This document shows positions 12,501 through 22,373 of a stretch of 27,743 bases of DNA, piece after piece. The DNA comes from Perkinsus chesapeaki (lineage: Eukaryota > Perkinsozoa > Perkinsida > Perkinsidae). The stretch spans positions 1,908 to 29,650 of the forward strand of contig JAAPAO010000452.1 in the NCBI GenBank assembly GCA_013115145.1, written 5' to 3'. How positions within the stretch are numbered: position 1 is the stretch's first letter; every line of letters starts with the position of its first letter. The notes under the pieces were generated by a model. It saw nothing but the letters and a program-made list of their open reading frames with translations. It made no database searches and was not told the origin of the DNA. The translations under genes were made by a program, and so were the position numbers.

Positions 12501-15500
12501 CTACATCTGCTAACCCCAGGCAATCGGCCGCCAGCCCCTCCAGCTGAGAGAGGCGCTACTGAGCAGGGTGTTACCAGCAGTAAGATGCATCTATACGGAT
12601 ACATTAACGCGCCGTAGAGACATAGTTTTTTGTCAAAGTGTAGTTGAACGAAGTAGTAGTAAGATACTTTTTCGAAATTTATCACGTCCAAGTTCCGGCA
12701 ATGTGAATTTCGTACCGCTCTTTTCTTTCAAATCCGTTTACGGGCATGTTTTTGCGAGGCTCGTGGAGAGAGATCTCATGGAAAGATAATCGTGTTAGCG
12801 CAGAGCAGGGTGGGCACGAACACATGTCTTGGACCCCTTGGACGATTCCACAACTATGCGCATTGTACTGTAATGAGCTCCGTTCGCCGCTGTGGTCGAA
12901 GGCCGGTATCCCACTTTGTGATAGACTATCATGCTTGCCTATATTCGTCCCTCAGGCACTTGCCTATCTGCAGTATCAGCCCTCACACGCTTGGTTGACA
13001 GACGATTCGATCGGTTGGGGTTCCTACTGCCGCAGGTCAGTTGGTCAGCAGCCCTCAGCTCCGATACCCTGCCTTCAGGTCCTCACATTACTAGGAGCTT
13101 GCATTCATCATGAGAGTGAAGCTGTTGCTCGCATAGGTAACGTGCTTGTTATTAGCCTCCCATAAACGTGGAAGATTTTCGAAATAGCATCTGGGGATCA
13201 GCTTCTAGCTTCTCTGGCGCGATAGTTCTCATACAAAAGTATCGTTGTTGTTGTAGATGTCGCTGTACACATGCCGTATATGCATTATGTAAAATATAGA
13301 ACTTATAGTTATATAATCAAGAACAACCCGATAAATAGGATGACACGTATTTATGAGATTTCACGCTCAATCCTTAATGCTGTGAGAGTTGAAGACATGA
13401 CACTATTACCGTGGTTGAGCATAATGCAAAGAGTCATTCGGCGAGTGTGTCCAGTAATTGCCATCGTTCATTTGTTAGTATTGCTTTACTTGTCACCATC
13501 GGTGCATGGAAAACATAGGGATTATCGTTGCTCACGAGTAGCATGTCGAATATTGTATGAAAAGGTTGACGGAAAAGTCAACACCAACTTAGTGATTCTA
13601 TGTATTTGATTAAAGCAAGGGCGACATGCCCTGGGCTTGGCGAGTTTCACATTCAGTGTCCATGATGAACAGAGCGACTCCCCACGTGTTGGTTGATCAT
13701 TTCCTTGCTTATCAGGCGTTGAAGCAGAGAAGCAATTGCTGACGGCTATTGGCAGCCGGTGCTCCGACGCTCAATGGATCAAAATCGCCGAACATATCTA
13801 CAAGCTGTTCAAGACGACTTTGCCTAATGAGCTCACCAACGCCACCAGTAGACCAACACATGACGGCCACCAGAACGCGGTTAAGAGTCGGACTAGTGCG
13901 CTGCCATTTGATTCGGTAAGGGCAGATGGAGTGTTGAATGATCATTCATAATCTGCAGTAGAGTATAATATAGATACTTCGACTGGATCAATAGTTATAG
14001 ATACTATTGATAATCCACCCTTATGTTGAATAATAGTACCGTATTTCACTGATTACTCTTACTTTAATACTATGTCACTGATCTGTCAGCTTGGTACGTA
14101 TATAATAGGCATAACGCAATATTAATTATTTTAATGTGTATCATATATGATATTGTATGATACCTAAAATACATCACAGTAGTCATACCGGTATCGTTTC
14201 TCGCTCGCCCGGGGGTCAACTTATAATAACCAGTATAATTTATGAGCAGATATCGATATCACACTGATTGGATATTACTAATGAAATGCCAATATGACGT
14301 ATAGTACTTGTTGTTTCTCAGTCGGAGGTTGTCACCAAATGTTTGGTGCAACTCTTATTAATTGATTTGGTCTACACAGTGGTGTTCAAGGAGCATTATG
14401 ACCGAGTGCCACCAGAAGCTGTACAAACTATCCTTGATGCATTGCAACTCAGTTTTAAGTGAGATGGGGACGCATCGAGTCATCGACGAATATATTGCTG
14501 CCCTAAGGGCCGGCGCCGCTGGTTCAAACATTCGCAGGCAGGTTGGCAGGTCTACTACAATCGAACTGGTATGTTAAATTCATCAGTATTATAATTATAC
14601 CAATATTACTCCATGTAGCTCTGATTTTCCAAGCAGATATCGCACCTCGGCATTCTATCTTGATAAATCTTGCTAGACTTGCGTGATCTTGAAATTCCCT
14701 AATATCAGTGATTATCTGATGATCTCCAAAGCCACGGAATTGCCTTATCCTCTTCGTAGTCGACTTTGTTTAGATTCGCTCACTCGTTCAATGTGCGTCT
14801 GGACGTCCGAGAAAAGCTCAAGAAGCTTGGTTTTATGCGGGACATGAGACAGCTGCCCGGGCTGCTCAAACAGGAGCGTGAAGGTGAGCCAGCAGCCACC
14901 ACGGGCGAATATCGAACGAGATCGAGAAATTTTGTTGCAGGTATTTGTGTATACTTCCGGCTTCTTATAAAGCTTTATACGACAACAAGCTCTCGGGAAT
15001 GCGCCGCGAAATTATCAGAAGTCAGCATGGAAGTTGTGACATCTTTACAGAAGAAGGAGAGGTTCCTGAAGACGCCTGAGGGTGGTGGGCTGAGCACACC
15101 GAAAGCAGCTGATCCTGTTAAAGTGATGGAATTTGAAAGAGAAGTAAGCAGCTGTTGGCTGAGGCGATTTCCACAATACTAAGGATACAGTAGATGAATC
15201 GTACACAATTTACTTCGATTTCATTTACACACTTTTTTGCAAACATTTTGGGCTAGTTAAACGTGAAAGATTTTGACGGTTGTTGTTGTATGTCCTCTTG
15301 TTCAGGTAGCTGGTTTGATACCACTGGTATCAGATGTTATCCTTGGTTCACTGATGGAGCTGCCGGACGATATGTTTGCAGATAACTGTGGAGATTGGAT
15401 ATTCCCAATGCTCAGCGATCTAGTCCTGGTGGATGATCGTGGCATTCGGAGCAAGGTAGGCCCCATGATGGGCTTCGAAGGAAGTGCCACAGTGGTGGGA

Positions 15501-16064
15501 TATCTCGTAGCTTTTCAAAGTCGAACCGTTTGCTCGACCAGTATGCACGGTGCTCAGTGACAGAAGGCGGACTCGAATTTCCTGGCAAATTTAAGCCCGC
15601 ACGTGCTGCAGTGTATGTGCCATTTTGGGGGACTAGCAGGCTCGCACTCGGCCACGATAAATGCTGGAAAGTAGTTCGGCCAGAGTTTTAATGGTTAATT
15701 ATATGGAGTTATAATCGACGTCATCTTATACCAAAACTCAATGGGGCCCAGTTGCTTCAATTGGACCGTTAGTAAATAATTTAATTGCTCCAATCGCTTT
15801 GAATTCGGAGGAAAGCTTATTTTGTGTTGCTGCCTTTCTATGTGTTTTACATGATTTTTATAGTGCCTACCATACACCGCCTTTCAATTTCCAATGCTCG
15901 ATGAGTGGTATTCCGATAATGCGAGGCGTGGTAACACAATTTCTGTCCCCCTTCAGGTTCAGCAGATCATGTCGACTAAGGTTAGACCAATACTCAATCG
16001 GGCAACTCCGCCAGCATCCCCCTCGGAGACATCCACGGGTGTTCCTGCCAGCAGCACCAAGTGA
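3536..16064 (+). CDS. SEC7: Large ARF guanine-nucleotide exchange factor, BIG/Sec7 family
   Basis: Large ARF-GEFs of this family activate ARF GTPases at the trans-Golgi for vesicle coat recruitment. Proposed exons: 3536-3542, 4253-4354, 4517-4635, 4680-4808, 5208-5336, 5861-6046, 6357-6507, 6642-6721, 6774-6874, 6924-7134, 7525-8678, 9076-9174, 9218-9307, 9349-9467, 9675-9796, 10057-10200, 10290-10354, 10552-11222, 11497-11783, 12022-12159, 12474-12579, 12956-13035, 13079-13136, 13716-13915, 14322-14458, 14774-14883, 14941-15143, 15306-15455, 15957-16064. All phases agree and give about 1751 residues; human BIG1 has about 1850. Domain order is a shortened DCB (to about 160), a five-cysteine insert (192-215), HUS (about 250-440), the Sec7 domain (about 550-730), then HDS repeats to the C-terminus. 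The Sec7 domain keeps the glutamic finger motif FRLPGESQKIDR (Glu about 644) and MLNTDLH (about 682), so it should be active. HDS matches are clear, for example RIRLVWSRIW and DSLRQLALKFL. The first exon (ATG plus four coding bases before GTAAGT), the acceptor of exon 19 and the end of exon 5 are the weakest points. Family assignment is near certain; the 5' end is tentative. Confidence 0.93.
3543..4252 (+). other. Proposed 710-nt first intron of the ARF-GEF
   Basis: It starts with a strong donor (GTAAGTT). It ends at catgag, with a branch-like TACTAAT at about 4212-4220. The acceptor lacks a good pyrimidine tract. An open stretch near 3800-3925, acidic and then valine-rich, could be an unrecognised coding exon, because the N-terminus of the DCB domain is otherwise missing. 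Confidence 0.4.
4809..5207 (+). other. ARF-GEF intron 4 (399 nt)
   Basis: It starts gtaataaag and ends ttctctcag. It is AT-rich with no coding content that fits the protein, and I see nothing else in it. Confidence 0.75.
5337..5860 (+). other. ARF-GEF intron 5 (524 nt)
   Basis: The donor is gtagtgagg after Ser-Gln, and the acceptor is tttttgtcag. The upstream frame stays open for about 26 more codons past the donor, so a later donor is possible, but the stretch from 5337 to 5415 has no family match. Confidence 0.65.
6875..6923 (+). other. Mini-intron made almost wholly of a tRNA-3'-end-like element
   Basis: This phase-2 intron is only 49 nt. Bases 6877-6911 show the variable loop AGGTC, a T-arm centred on GGGTTCGAACCCC, a GC-rich acceptor 3' strand and CATTTTT. 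Only GT before it and about 12 bases of acceptor tract after it complete the intron. Splicing at these sites restores the HUS region (NPAFIEEIK then TRLMYSIL), which supports the exact boundaries. Confidence 0.8.
7135..7524 (+). other. ARF-GEF intron 10 (390 nt)
   Basis: The donor follows HRVLQ and the acceptor ggtctttag precedes VFYKLCTDATTSLDLF, which is the family pattern. A 62-codon open frame inside (7377-7565) overlaps the acceptor and is not part of the protein. Confidence 0.85.
8679..9075 (+). other. ARF-GEF intron 11 (397 nt)
   Basis: The strong donor GTAAGG overlaps an apparent TAA stop just after the Sec7 domain. The acceptor ctgatcag leads into YLGPMFEVMW, the start of the first HDS block. 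Phase 2 is kept. The apparent stop at 8680 is therefore intronic rather than the end of the gene. Confidence 0.85.
10201..10289 (+). other. Intron with an antisense tRNA-3'-end-like element
   Basis: This phase-0 intron is 89 nt (gtaagg to ctcttcag). Read on the minus strand, bases 10241-10207 give the same 35-nt layout as the two sense copies: AGACC, a T-arm around GAGTTCGAGTCC, an acceptor-like strand, and CATTTCT. By eye it matches the copy at 1418-1452 at 23 of 35 positions. The T-stem is degenerate, so this looks like an older copy inserted in the opposite direction. Confidence 0.6.
11223..11496 (+). other. ARF-GEF intron 18 (274 nt), acceptor chosen by phase
   Basis: An earlier acceptor at 11408 looks good, but in the required phase it leads to a stop after about 40 codons. 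The acceptor at 11496 (cccagcag) keeps phase 1 and reaches the exon that ends in LHWFP, which must join ILHGLEVL downstream. Confidence 0.65.
12580..13715 (+). other. ARF-GEF introns 21-23 with two very short exons
   Basis: Introns 12580-12955 (376 nt), 13036-13078 (43 nt) and 13137-13715 (579 nt) surround exons of 80 and 58 nt. Joined, these exons match the HDS segment that in human BIG1 reads [20 protein letters not shown]. Long open frames at 12746-13165 and 13271-13609 are mostly intronic. Confidence 0.75.
13916..14321 (+). other. ARF-GEF intron 24 (406 nt)
   Basis: It starts gtaaggg and ends ttgtttctcag. It is AT-rich, with several ATATGATATTGTATGATA-like stretches near 14140-14160 but no coding content. 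Confidence 0.8.
15456..15956 (+). other. ARF-GEF last intron (501 nt)
   Basis: The donor follows RGIRSK and the acceptor ccccttcag precedes VQQIMSTKVRPILN. Joining the two gives the usual C-terminal HDS helix (VRSKVQQIL type). I see nothing else in it. Confidence 0.85.
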
Positions 16065-16294
16065 GATGTTTGTTTTTTTTAAGACCAGTCCTCATTTATA
16101 GACATCATTACTCCCAGTCTGTCGTAACATAGATTGCCGACGCCAAGAGCCTTCTTGAGTAGTTCCCAATAGGGCAGGCAGAGCTGTTGAGTTGCAGGGG
16201 GGGACAAGAGCGTAGCGATTCTGTTGCGTAGACTACTACGCGGATTCTAATATAGTGCATTTTCTTCCTCACAGGAGCTTCCCTTGCCTCCATA
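16065..16294. other. Short ARF-GEF to sideroflexin spacer with an acceptor-like site
   Basis: The spacer is 230 bp between the TGA at 16062-16064 and the next ATG. A strong pyrimidine tract plus AG (tttcttcctcacag, ending 16274) lies exactly 20 nt upstream of the sideroflexin ATG. It could end a 5'-UTR intron or act as a trans-splicing acceptor. The ARF-GEF end is not absolute: a donor-like GTGAG overlaps its stop codon. Confidence 0.5.
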
Positions 16295-19088
16295 ATGAAC
16301 TACATTTTTGGTGACCTAGTAGATCTGTACTTCTTTCGTCCGCCTGAGTTTTCACTGGATCGCCCAAGGTATGATCCACAGCGCTATAAAGGCCGCTTCA
16401 AGCAGCTTGTGGTAAGCTCATCATCACTCGCAGGGCTTTCTAGTCTTCCTTAATTCCGATGAACAACGTGGGATTTATAATAGCAAAATTTTCATGTAAG
16501 AGATTCTTGAATGGCAAAGCCTTCGTATTCGGGTTCGAATCGTCGACCGATACGGTATGCTGTATCCTCATGGGGTTATAGATTTCTAGTGGAAGGAGGA
16601 CTGATAAATACTCAACACTTAATCTTCACTCCATGGCACCCTGGCCAGTTACGGTCGTATTACGGGCACGCTTCTGACTACCCTATATCGACTGCGGACT
16701 GGGAGAGGCTTGAATCGATCCGACCTACACATGTTTCATCATACGATTATGTATTCTCAATAGAGGCAGGCGGTATCCGTATATTTCAGACCATGCTGGA
16801 TCCAAGATTGCTGTTCAAGACGGACAAGGACGTAGAAGATGCCAAAGCACTGCTTGAAAGGTGTTGCCTATTACTAATCGTCACGCTTGGTTTCACTACA
16901 GATTCCGTAATGGTGAACAGACAGGAGCAACCGATAAGGAACTGTGGGCAGCGAGGAAGCTGTATGAGGCAGCTATCCATCCTGTCACGCAAGGTGAGAT
17001 AATGCTGGTAAAAATTTAACCCTTATTAGAAAGTGGTAAGAAACACCGAGAAGCATGGGCACCATCATGCAATGCTCCTCGTGGACAGTATTGCGTTATA
17101 TTATGTCTTACTTATACTTGTATCATACAAATGCACCCACAATGTAAATATGTTATTCATCAAATGATTGATGAGCCTGATGCTGCCGGATGCATAGTAA
17201 CCGGTGCTACATTCCACACTATGACTTATCACTATCGTGAGCACTGAACTCGTCACAATCTTATGCATCCCGACGGCTCACTGTGTAGCAGAAACCTATA
17301 GCGTCTCAGAAGTGTCCACTCATAATGTATTTCTTTTCAGAGGTTATCCCTCCCTACGGTCGTATGGCGTCCTTCGTGCCTGTTAACGTACCCATTGTCC
17401 TTGGGATGCTCACCATGAACTCTACTCCAGCTATTGTCTTCTGGCAATGGGTAAACGGGCCTGCCCGACCGCTGTGACGGGACAGCTACACACAATTTGT
17501 GTCACAAAATCTGTCCCCCTCGATTCCCTTTCGCATTCGAAACCCGAAACTAGACTTCTTGGGCTCCAGAAAAAACAGCTTCCTCGCTTTTAAGTCCTTT
17601 TTCTTATTCCTCATCATTTTAAGTGTTTACTCACTTGGCGATACAACTTGGGTGCGTGCTGCCCACGTTTCATTACACTCCAACTCGTTCTCCGGAATTC
17701 CACCCTTTCTTATGTCAGGTTAATCAAAGCTACAATGCAGTTTTTAATTACTGCAATCGAAGTGGTGTCGAGATGGATTCCAGGGAGCAGGCCATCTCCT
17801 ACGCGCTCGCAACAGGTGTGATCTCCTAAGCAGCAAATCGATGTCTCTTAATGCTCAACAAGAGCCCCCACTGCAATTTGTATAACTCCTACTAACGCTT
17901 TTCTCCTGGCCACACGCCGTCCCCCTTCATGGCCCCCATCGCTCAGGGGTTTGGGAACAGTACGACACCGCCGGCGGAACAATACACTCAGCAGTTCTTT
18001 TAATAGCTGGAATTCGCAAAGTCTATCGGGTGGTTCGGTGTACTGATATCCATGGGGCAGTTTCGAAAGAAATGCATCCAACTTTCTCAAAGTGAAAGTT
18101 AACAGTGGACAGTTGATGAATCTCTGCAGGTATTTGCAGTTTGTTCAGGAGCGCCCCGGCTACTTTACAGAGTTGGAAAATCTGTGTCTCTCGGTCGGTG
18201 GGATTTCCAGAGCAAATCGATACAATAAATGTGGTTAGTTTTATTGGCATATGGATAAGTGGACTGAACTTCTGCGAGATTTTCCGGAATAAACGTCTTC
18301 TCGATAAATGTCAAAAATTAGAGTATCCTGTAAAATGCTGTCTTCCCAGGCTCGTCATGCGCTATGGCTCTCCTACTGAAGCGCTTCCAGCCCGAATCGC
18401 TCAAGAAAGTTCCGTGGGTTGTACGGCCAGAAATGGTATCACTTCTGTTAGAATCCTTTAGTTGCCTTACATCTCTGTGGCCACCGGTGGGACTGCCAAT
18501 CTCTACTTTACGAGGAGGCCAGAGCTCCAGAACGGTAGGACACCAAAATCGCTGGAGATGTTCATGGAGCTTAGGTACTCCACTGCTGGACCCTTTCACC
18601 AACGAGCAGCTGGGCGTGTCGAGAAAGGCTGGTGAAATCGCCTTTATGAAAACGTGGATATCGAGGTGAACTACGCACGTGGTCCACAAAGGTCGAGAGC
18701 CTGTTCTTCAGGACATTGGTCTTACCGATGCCCCTTTTGATCTTGCCGAGCACGCTGAAGAAGCAAGCATTCAAAACGTTGACGGCCGCCATCCACAGGT
18801 TGTCATTTTAGGTTCATTGTAGAGGCGATGTGGTTCGGTGATCTTCGTCGCCATCGTAGAGGTGCGGTATCGCTGGAAGCATTGCTGATCATCCTGTCAT
18901 TGTCGTTCGCGCTTCCAGCATGCGTGGCTTTATATCCCCAAAAGATGGAGGTAAGTTGGCGATAGACAGCCGGACATTGGCAGAGCTCGGGCCAGGTCGC
19001 GGTGACGTCTCTGGAGCCTGAGTTCCTGCCGCTGCGGAATCGTCATGGAGGAAGGATGACTCATGTTGTGGTGAATAAAGGCCTTTAA
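16295..19088 (+). CDS. SFXN: Sideroflexin, mitochondrial inner-membrane amino-acid carrier
   Basis: Sideroflexins are multi-pass mitochondrial carriers; SFXN1 moves serine into mitochondria for one-carbon metabolism. Exons: 16295-16411, 16790-16860, 16902-16993, 17341-17450, 17719-17815, 18350-18417, 18462-18534, 18575-18665, 18712-18798, 18860-18950, 18996-19088. Phases all fit and give 329 residues, close to human SFXN1 (322). Family landmarks in order: SLDRPRYD near the N-terminus, MLDPRLLF and DAKALLE (about 40-63), HPVT (about 90), GRMASFVPVNVP, TPAIVFWQWVNQSYNAVFNY (about 122-140), then NRSG. Later landmarks are LPYISVATGGTANLY, RTLVLPMPLLILP, ALPACVALYPQ and a final VTSLEPEF. Hydrophobic segments fall where the family has its membrane helices. 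Five introns are 40-46 nt. Which amino acid is carried cannot be told from sequence. Confidence 0.95.
16412..16789 (+). other. Sideroflexin intron 1 (378 nt)
   Basis: Its boundaries are fixed by joining FKQLV to TMLDPRLLF. Inside, 16505-16590 has a frame that reads as plausible protein and also a GGGTTCGAAT string. Neither fits the family or the tRNA-like layout seen elsewhere, so I treat both as chance. Confidence 0.8.
16994..17340 (+). other. Sideroflexin intron 3 (347 nt)
   Basis: It starts gtgagataatg and ends ttcttttcag, in phase 1 within the HPVTQE motif. I see nothing else in it. Confidence 0.85.
17816..18349 (+). other. Sideroflexin intron 5 (534 nt)
   Basis: It joins SYALATG to SSCAMALLLKRF, as in the family. 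It holds open frames on the minus strand (17848-18250) that resemble nothing I know. Confidence 0.85.
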
Positions 19089-19192
19089 AGAGCCTTCTCA
19101 ATTCTCTAGACTTGAATGTTTCATCATGTACCTTTTTCATGGCGTCGAGTTTCAGTGCTTATAATGGTGCAGTTTATTTCCTATCTCTCACA

Positions 19193-20753
19193 ATGGTTTG
19201 CATTCGTCCCGCCGTATTGTCCGATCTCCCAGCAATGCAGGAGTGCAATCTCATGTGCTTGCCTGAGAACTACCAAGTAGAGTCCGTTCCAGATTGATAT
19301 CAGGATTCTCTCTCCCGTTCGTAGAAAATACACTCCTCAATCTTGAGAAGTGGAATTTCATAAGATTTCTTTGCCTTGCCAACCTGTGTAGCCGGCTGGA
19401 TACATTGCCCAGTTGGATAAAGGAAAGATTACACCTTTCAAAAGTGTCCCGGTAACTATCAGCAAACTAACTACGGTCACAGTGACCATATTGGATACGG
19501 TCATCTCCTATTTAAGGTCTATGTTCATTACATCGATGACATATCACGCGGAGTTCACACGGGAAGGTCTTGCGGATGAATTTTAGTTCATGATAATTGT
19601 CGTCGATGATGCCCCTTTCAGATGAAGTACTACTTCTATCACATTCTTAGCTGGCCACAACTGCTCTACGTCGCTGAGGACACTGATAGGAAGATTGTCG
19701 GATACGTAAGTTCGATACGCCATTTCGAGCTACTAGCCGTTTTATAGGTTTTGGCGAAGATGGAGGAGGACGCTGGCTCTGAGCCACCCAACGGTCACAT
19801 CACCAGTCTAGCGGTACTCAGGTGAGTCGCGTAAAGTCCGAAGTAGTTGGTAGCTGTAACTAAATTTATTACGATGAGCTGATATTATATTCTTCGATAT
19901 GCATATATACCCAACGGCCCATCTTACCTCGGGGTGTTAGTTTCCAGTGTGCAGATATGATAGGAGGTTTGATGGAAACTATGATACTGCAACGAAAAGG
20001 AAAACCAAAGGCATCGGGCATTCCACATATTTTACCGCTGCATCATTACAATGGCATTATTTCATGAATACAACTACTAGAGTTCGGGCGTTCTAACAAG
20101 TACACATACTGATTACAGTCCACCTGGCGGAATGAGAGCTGCTAATAGAAAGTTATAAATGTGCTGAAGTTACATACTCTACGATATAAGGTTTATATAT
20201 ATCAAAACAACATATTGTCACACCTTCCAATTGTTATTGTATGTCAGGTCACATCGCAAGTTGGGTATTGCTACAAGATTGATGAAGGCAGCCCTCAAAG
20301 CAATGCATGAGACCTTCGATGCTGCCTACGTCAGTTTGCATGTAAGCATAGTCTCCGCTATTTATTTATAACTTCCGGAGCAGGTCCGAGTGTCGAACAC
20401 GGCTGCTCTCACTCTTTATAGAGACACTCTCGGTTTCCAGCAGCACGACATTGAGAAGCAGTATTATGCTGATAAGGTCGGTTATCCAAAAATGACTTTG
20501 GTGATTTTTGCCGCTTCCAGGAGGACGCCTATGATATGCGAAAGTACCTAACGACGCCATCTGAAGCGAACGATGCTAAGGAGACAAAAGAAAATGACAC
20601 AGCTAAGACTGAGGTACGTCCGCCAATGCCGCATGGTTGGCAGAAACGATATTAATTCAGGAAAAGGCGAATGAGGAGAACCCCACAGCGAAGCCCAGTG
20701 GCTCTGATGGTAAGAAAGCAGGGTCGAAGACTGATAACAGAAGAAGGAAGTAA
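19193..20753 (+). CDS. NAA10: N-alpha-acetyltransferase catalytic subunit NAA10 (ARD1), NatA complex
   Basis: This is the GNAT-fold catalytic subunit that, with the scaffold NAA15, acetylates nascent protein N-termini on ribosomes. Exons: 19193-19276, 19622-19705, 19748-19821, 20248-20341, 20384-20476, 20521-20613, 20661-20753, giving 204 residues (human 235). The ARD1 signature is very strong: [11 protein letters not shown] then [45 protein letters not shown] with the acetyl-CoA loop RKLGIA (about 84-89), [14 protein letters not shown], and [15 protein letters not shown]. After about residue 155 the tail is low-complexity, Lys/Glu/Asn-rich and ends in a basic cluster, as in other ARD1 proteins. 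Four of the six introns are 42-47 nt. The ATG lies 104 bp after the sideroflexin stop. Confidence 0.97.
19277..19621 (+). other. NAA10 intron 1 (345 nt)
   Basis: It splits the invariant ENYQ-MKYY junction. It starts gtagag and ends cccctttcag. I see nothing else in it. Confidence 0.9.
19822..20247 (+). other. NAA10 intron 3 (426 nt)
   Basis: It starts GTGAGTC and ends tgtatgtcag, in phase 2 within the acetyl-CoA-loop codons (LRSHRK). It is AT-rich and I see nothing else in it. Confidence 0.9.
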
Positions 20754-21199
20754 TGAGTACGATATTTACTAGTACTAATAGTGCTGTTTCTCTCGTGAAT
20801 CAATATTGTGTTGAAAGAGTAACAACGCATAGGAAGATGATACCGCTAGACAATAGATCTCTACCGGAAGAAAAACAACATCATCAGCTCAAAGAGAATA
20901 TTGCACAAAGGAGTCCCATAATCCAATTCCAAATGGAAGTTCCCTCTTATTCATGAATTATTGAATACGTACTACCGCTTATGTGAAAACAAGGGAGCGC
21001 GGATATACAGTTGCCCCTGTCCTAGTGTACTATTACATATGCCACTAAAACGCAATTCACAAAGACAGTATCACAACAACGCAATACAATACAACCGACT
21101 GCTTCTCTCCAATCCATGAAGGAGTTATGGTAAAATATGCAAAATTGGACGTCAGTGACTTGAGAACGCTGAGGCTCTTTCCTCATCTGCCGTTGTCGT
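20754..21199. other. Convergent intergenic region between NAA10 and the damaged secreted paralogue
   Basis: The 3' ends of a plus-strand and a minus-strand gene meet in these 446 bp. Small open frames (for example 20753-20956) have no protein-like character. No terminator-like or repeated structure stands out. Confidence 0.6.
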
Positions 21200-22373
21200 T
21201 TAATATGTAGGAGGGCTCCGCGGGTACCTCGAATATTCAGGGAAGCGCTTAATAGGGATAGGAGGCACTAGCGTGCTTACCTCGAGGCATCAACATAACC
21301 TGCAGCCGTCGCTTGCTCAAATGTCGGAGGATCTCCTGTTGAGCCATCGTCAACGTGCTCCGCGTGCGAGACCCTATACGGCGGAGGGTCTTCGGGGAAC
21401 CTTAAGAAGCGTGTTCAATCAAAACTGCCTTTAAAGGTGGCTCTCCAAGCACCCGCCTAGAGTTGCCAGAAGGAAGGCAATGCTGGAGCACCTGACAAGC
21501 GCATACCCGGACTTACCCAGGCAATGGATCATGTAGACGGGTATGACTTTGATCCTTTCAATAAAGCATATACGAACCAAAGGGAGTAGTAACCATTATA
21601 GCATGGTGAATTATGTCAGTTGGCAATGCGAAGACGAACACCTCGACTTGTTGATCACCGTCACGTTCGCGAAACCCATCGACGAGACCTTTGCCAATAG
21701 CTCTATATTTGTAGAATGTCCGAGTACTATATCGGTCCGATTGTATAATCACAAGTTTTCGCTCGTGCCTGTTCGTTATCTCTGAATACTGGCCCAGCTT
21801 GAGAGTTGCTGTCCATTTGACTCCAGTAGCATCTTTGGCCTCGAATAGAGCGGACCCATCGGAAGCTAATGGTACGGTATAGCTCGGGACAGGTACCAAA
21901 CGACTGAACCTTCTTGTATCCTCATGTGGCGTGAAGCGTATGTCGAACATAGTTAGATTGCCTTTCATCTTTGAGTATCGAATAGGAAATTCTACGGGCC
22001 ACGGGAAGCAACCGGTATCAATCCTGTCCCATTTGCCACTTCCACGTACTGGGAGGGCATAATCGATCGTGACAAGGCCTCCGCCTCGGAAGACTCTCCT
22101 ACCGGAACTTCCGGTAGGAGAGCAAGTTTTCGAGATGTAAGTGATACACGGCACTTCGGTTTTGAGTCTATGTAAGTAAAATAGATCAATACCTTGATCC
22201 ACATGCTTAGCGAGGCAAACTGATTGAAGGGATTGATCAAATTGACAATAGTATTTGTAAGGGTGGTCAAGTAGGAACCTCACACGAATTCCATGTACAC
22301 CTTCGGCGAATAAGAATAAGATGAGAGCGGAGCGGAGCGTAGCAGCTGTTGGGGGGGCATTTGTATAAGACAT
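21200..22373 (-). pseudogene. Secreted protein paralogue A, tail cut off by an in-frame TGA
   Basis: The family is unknown. From the ATG at 22373 it encodes 271 residues before TGA at 21560-21558: a signal peptide (hydrophobic LILFLFAEG near residues 17-25), then a mature part beginning near LLDHPYKYYC. It aligns along its length with paralogue B at 26255-27364, sharing KYYC, LQSVCLAKH, a TC, GCFPW, FDIRFTP and ALPTD. The TGA stands where B has an Arg codon. Past it, frame and splice phase remain intact: exon to 21517, intron 21516-21401, exon 21400-21281 with PEDPPPY and DPPTFEQA, then a short exon after about 21230 ending SPPTY and TAA at 21202-21200. So it is either a recently truncated gene still making a shorter secreted protein, or a pseudogene. 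The open frame runs 339 bases further upstream without support. Confidence 0.7.
22094..22122. repeat. Perfect 14-bp inverted repeat with a 1-nt spacer inside paralogue A
   Basis: Arm CTCTCCTACCGGAA (22094-22107), then one C, then the exact reverse complement (22109-22122). It lies in the coding region just after the third shared cysteine. There, paralogue A is about 10 residues longer than B between TC and CFPW. In RNA or single-stranded DNA it would form a strong hairpin. Confidence 0.95.

Noticed and set aside
16505-16590. Plausible coding frame and a GGGTTCGAAT string in sideroflexin intron 1, possibly a fourth tRNA-like element
   Set aside because: The family junction FKQLV to TMLDPRLLF skips it. 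The flanks do not match the 35-nt layout (no AGGTC block in place, no T-run), and the T-stem does not pair.
18889-19140. Minus-strand 83-codon open frame over the end of sideroflexin
   Set aside because: The opposite strand carries the conserved C-terminal sideroflexin exons (ALPACVALYPQ, VTSLEPEF).
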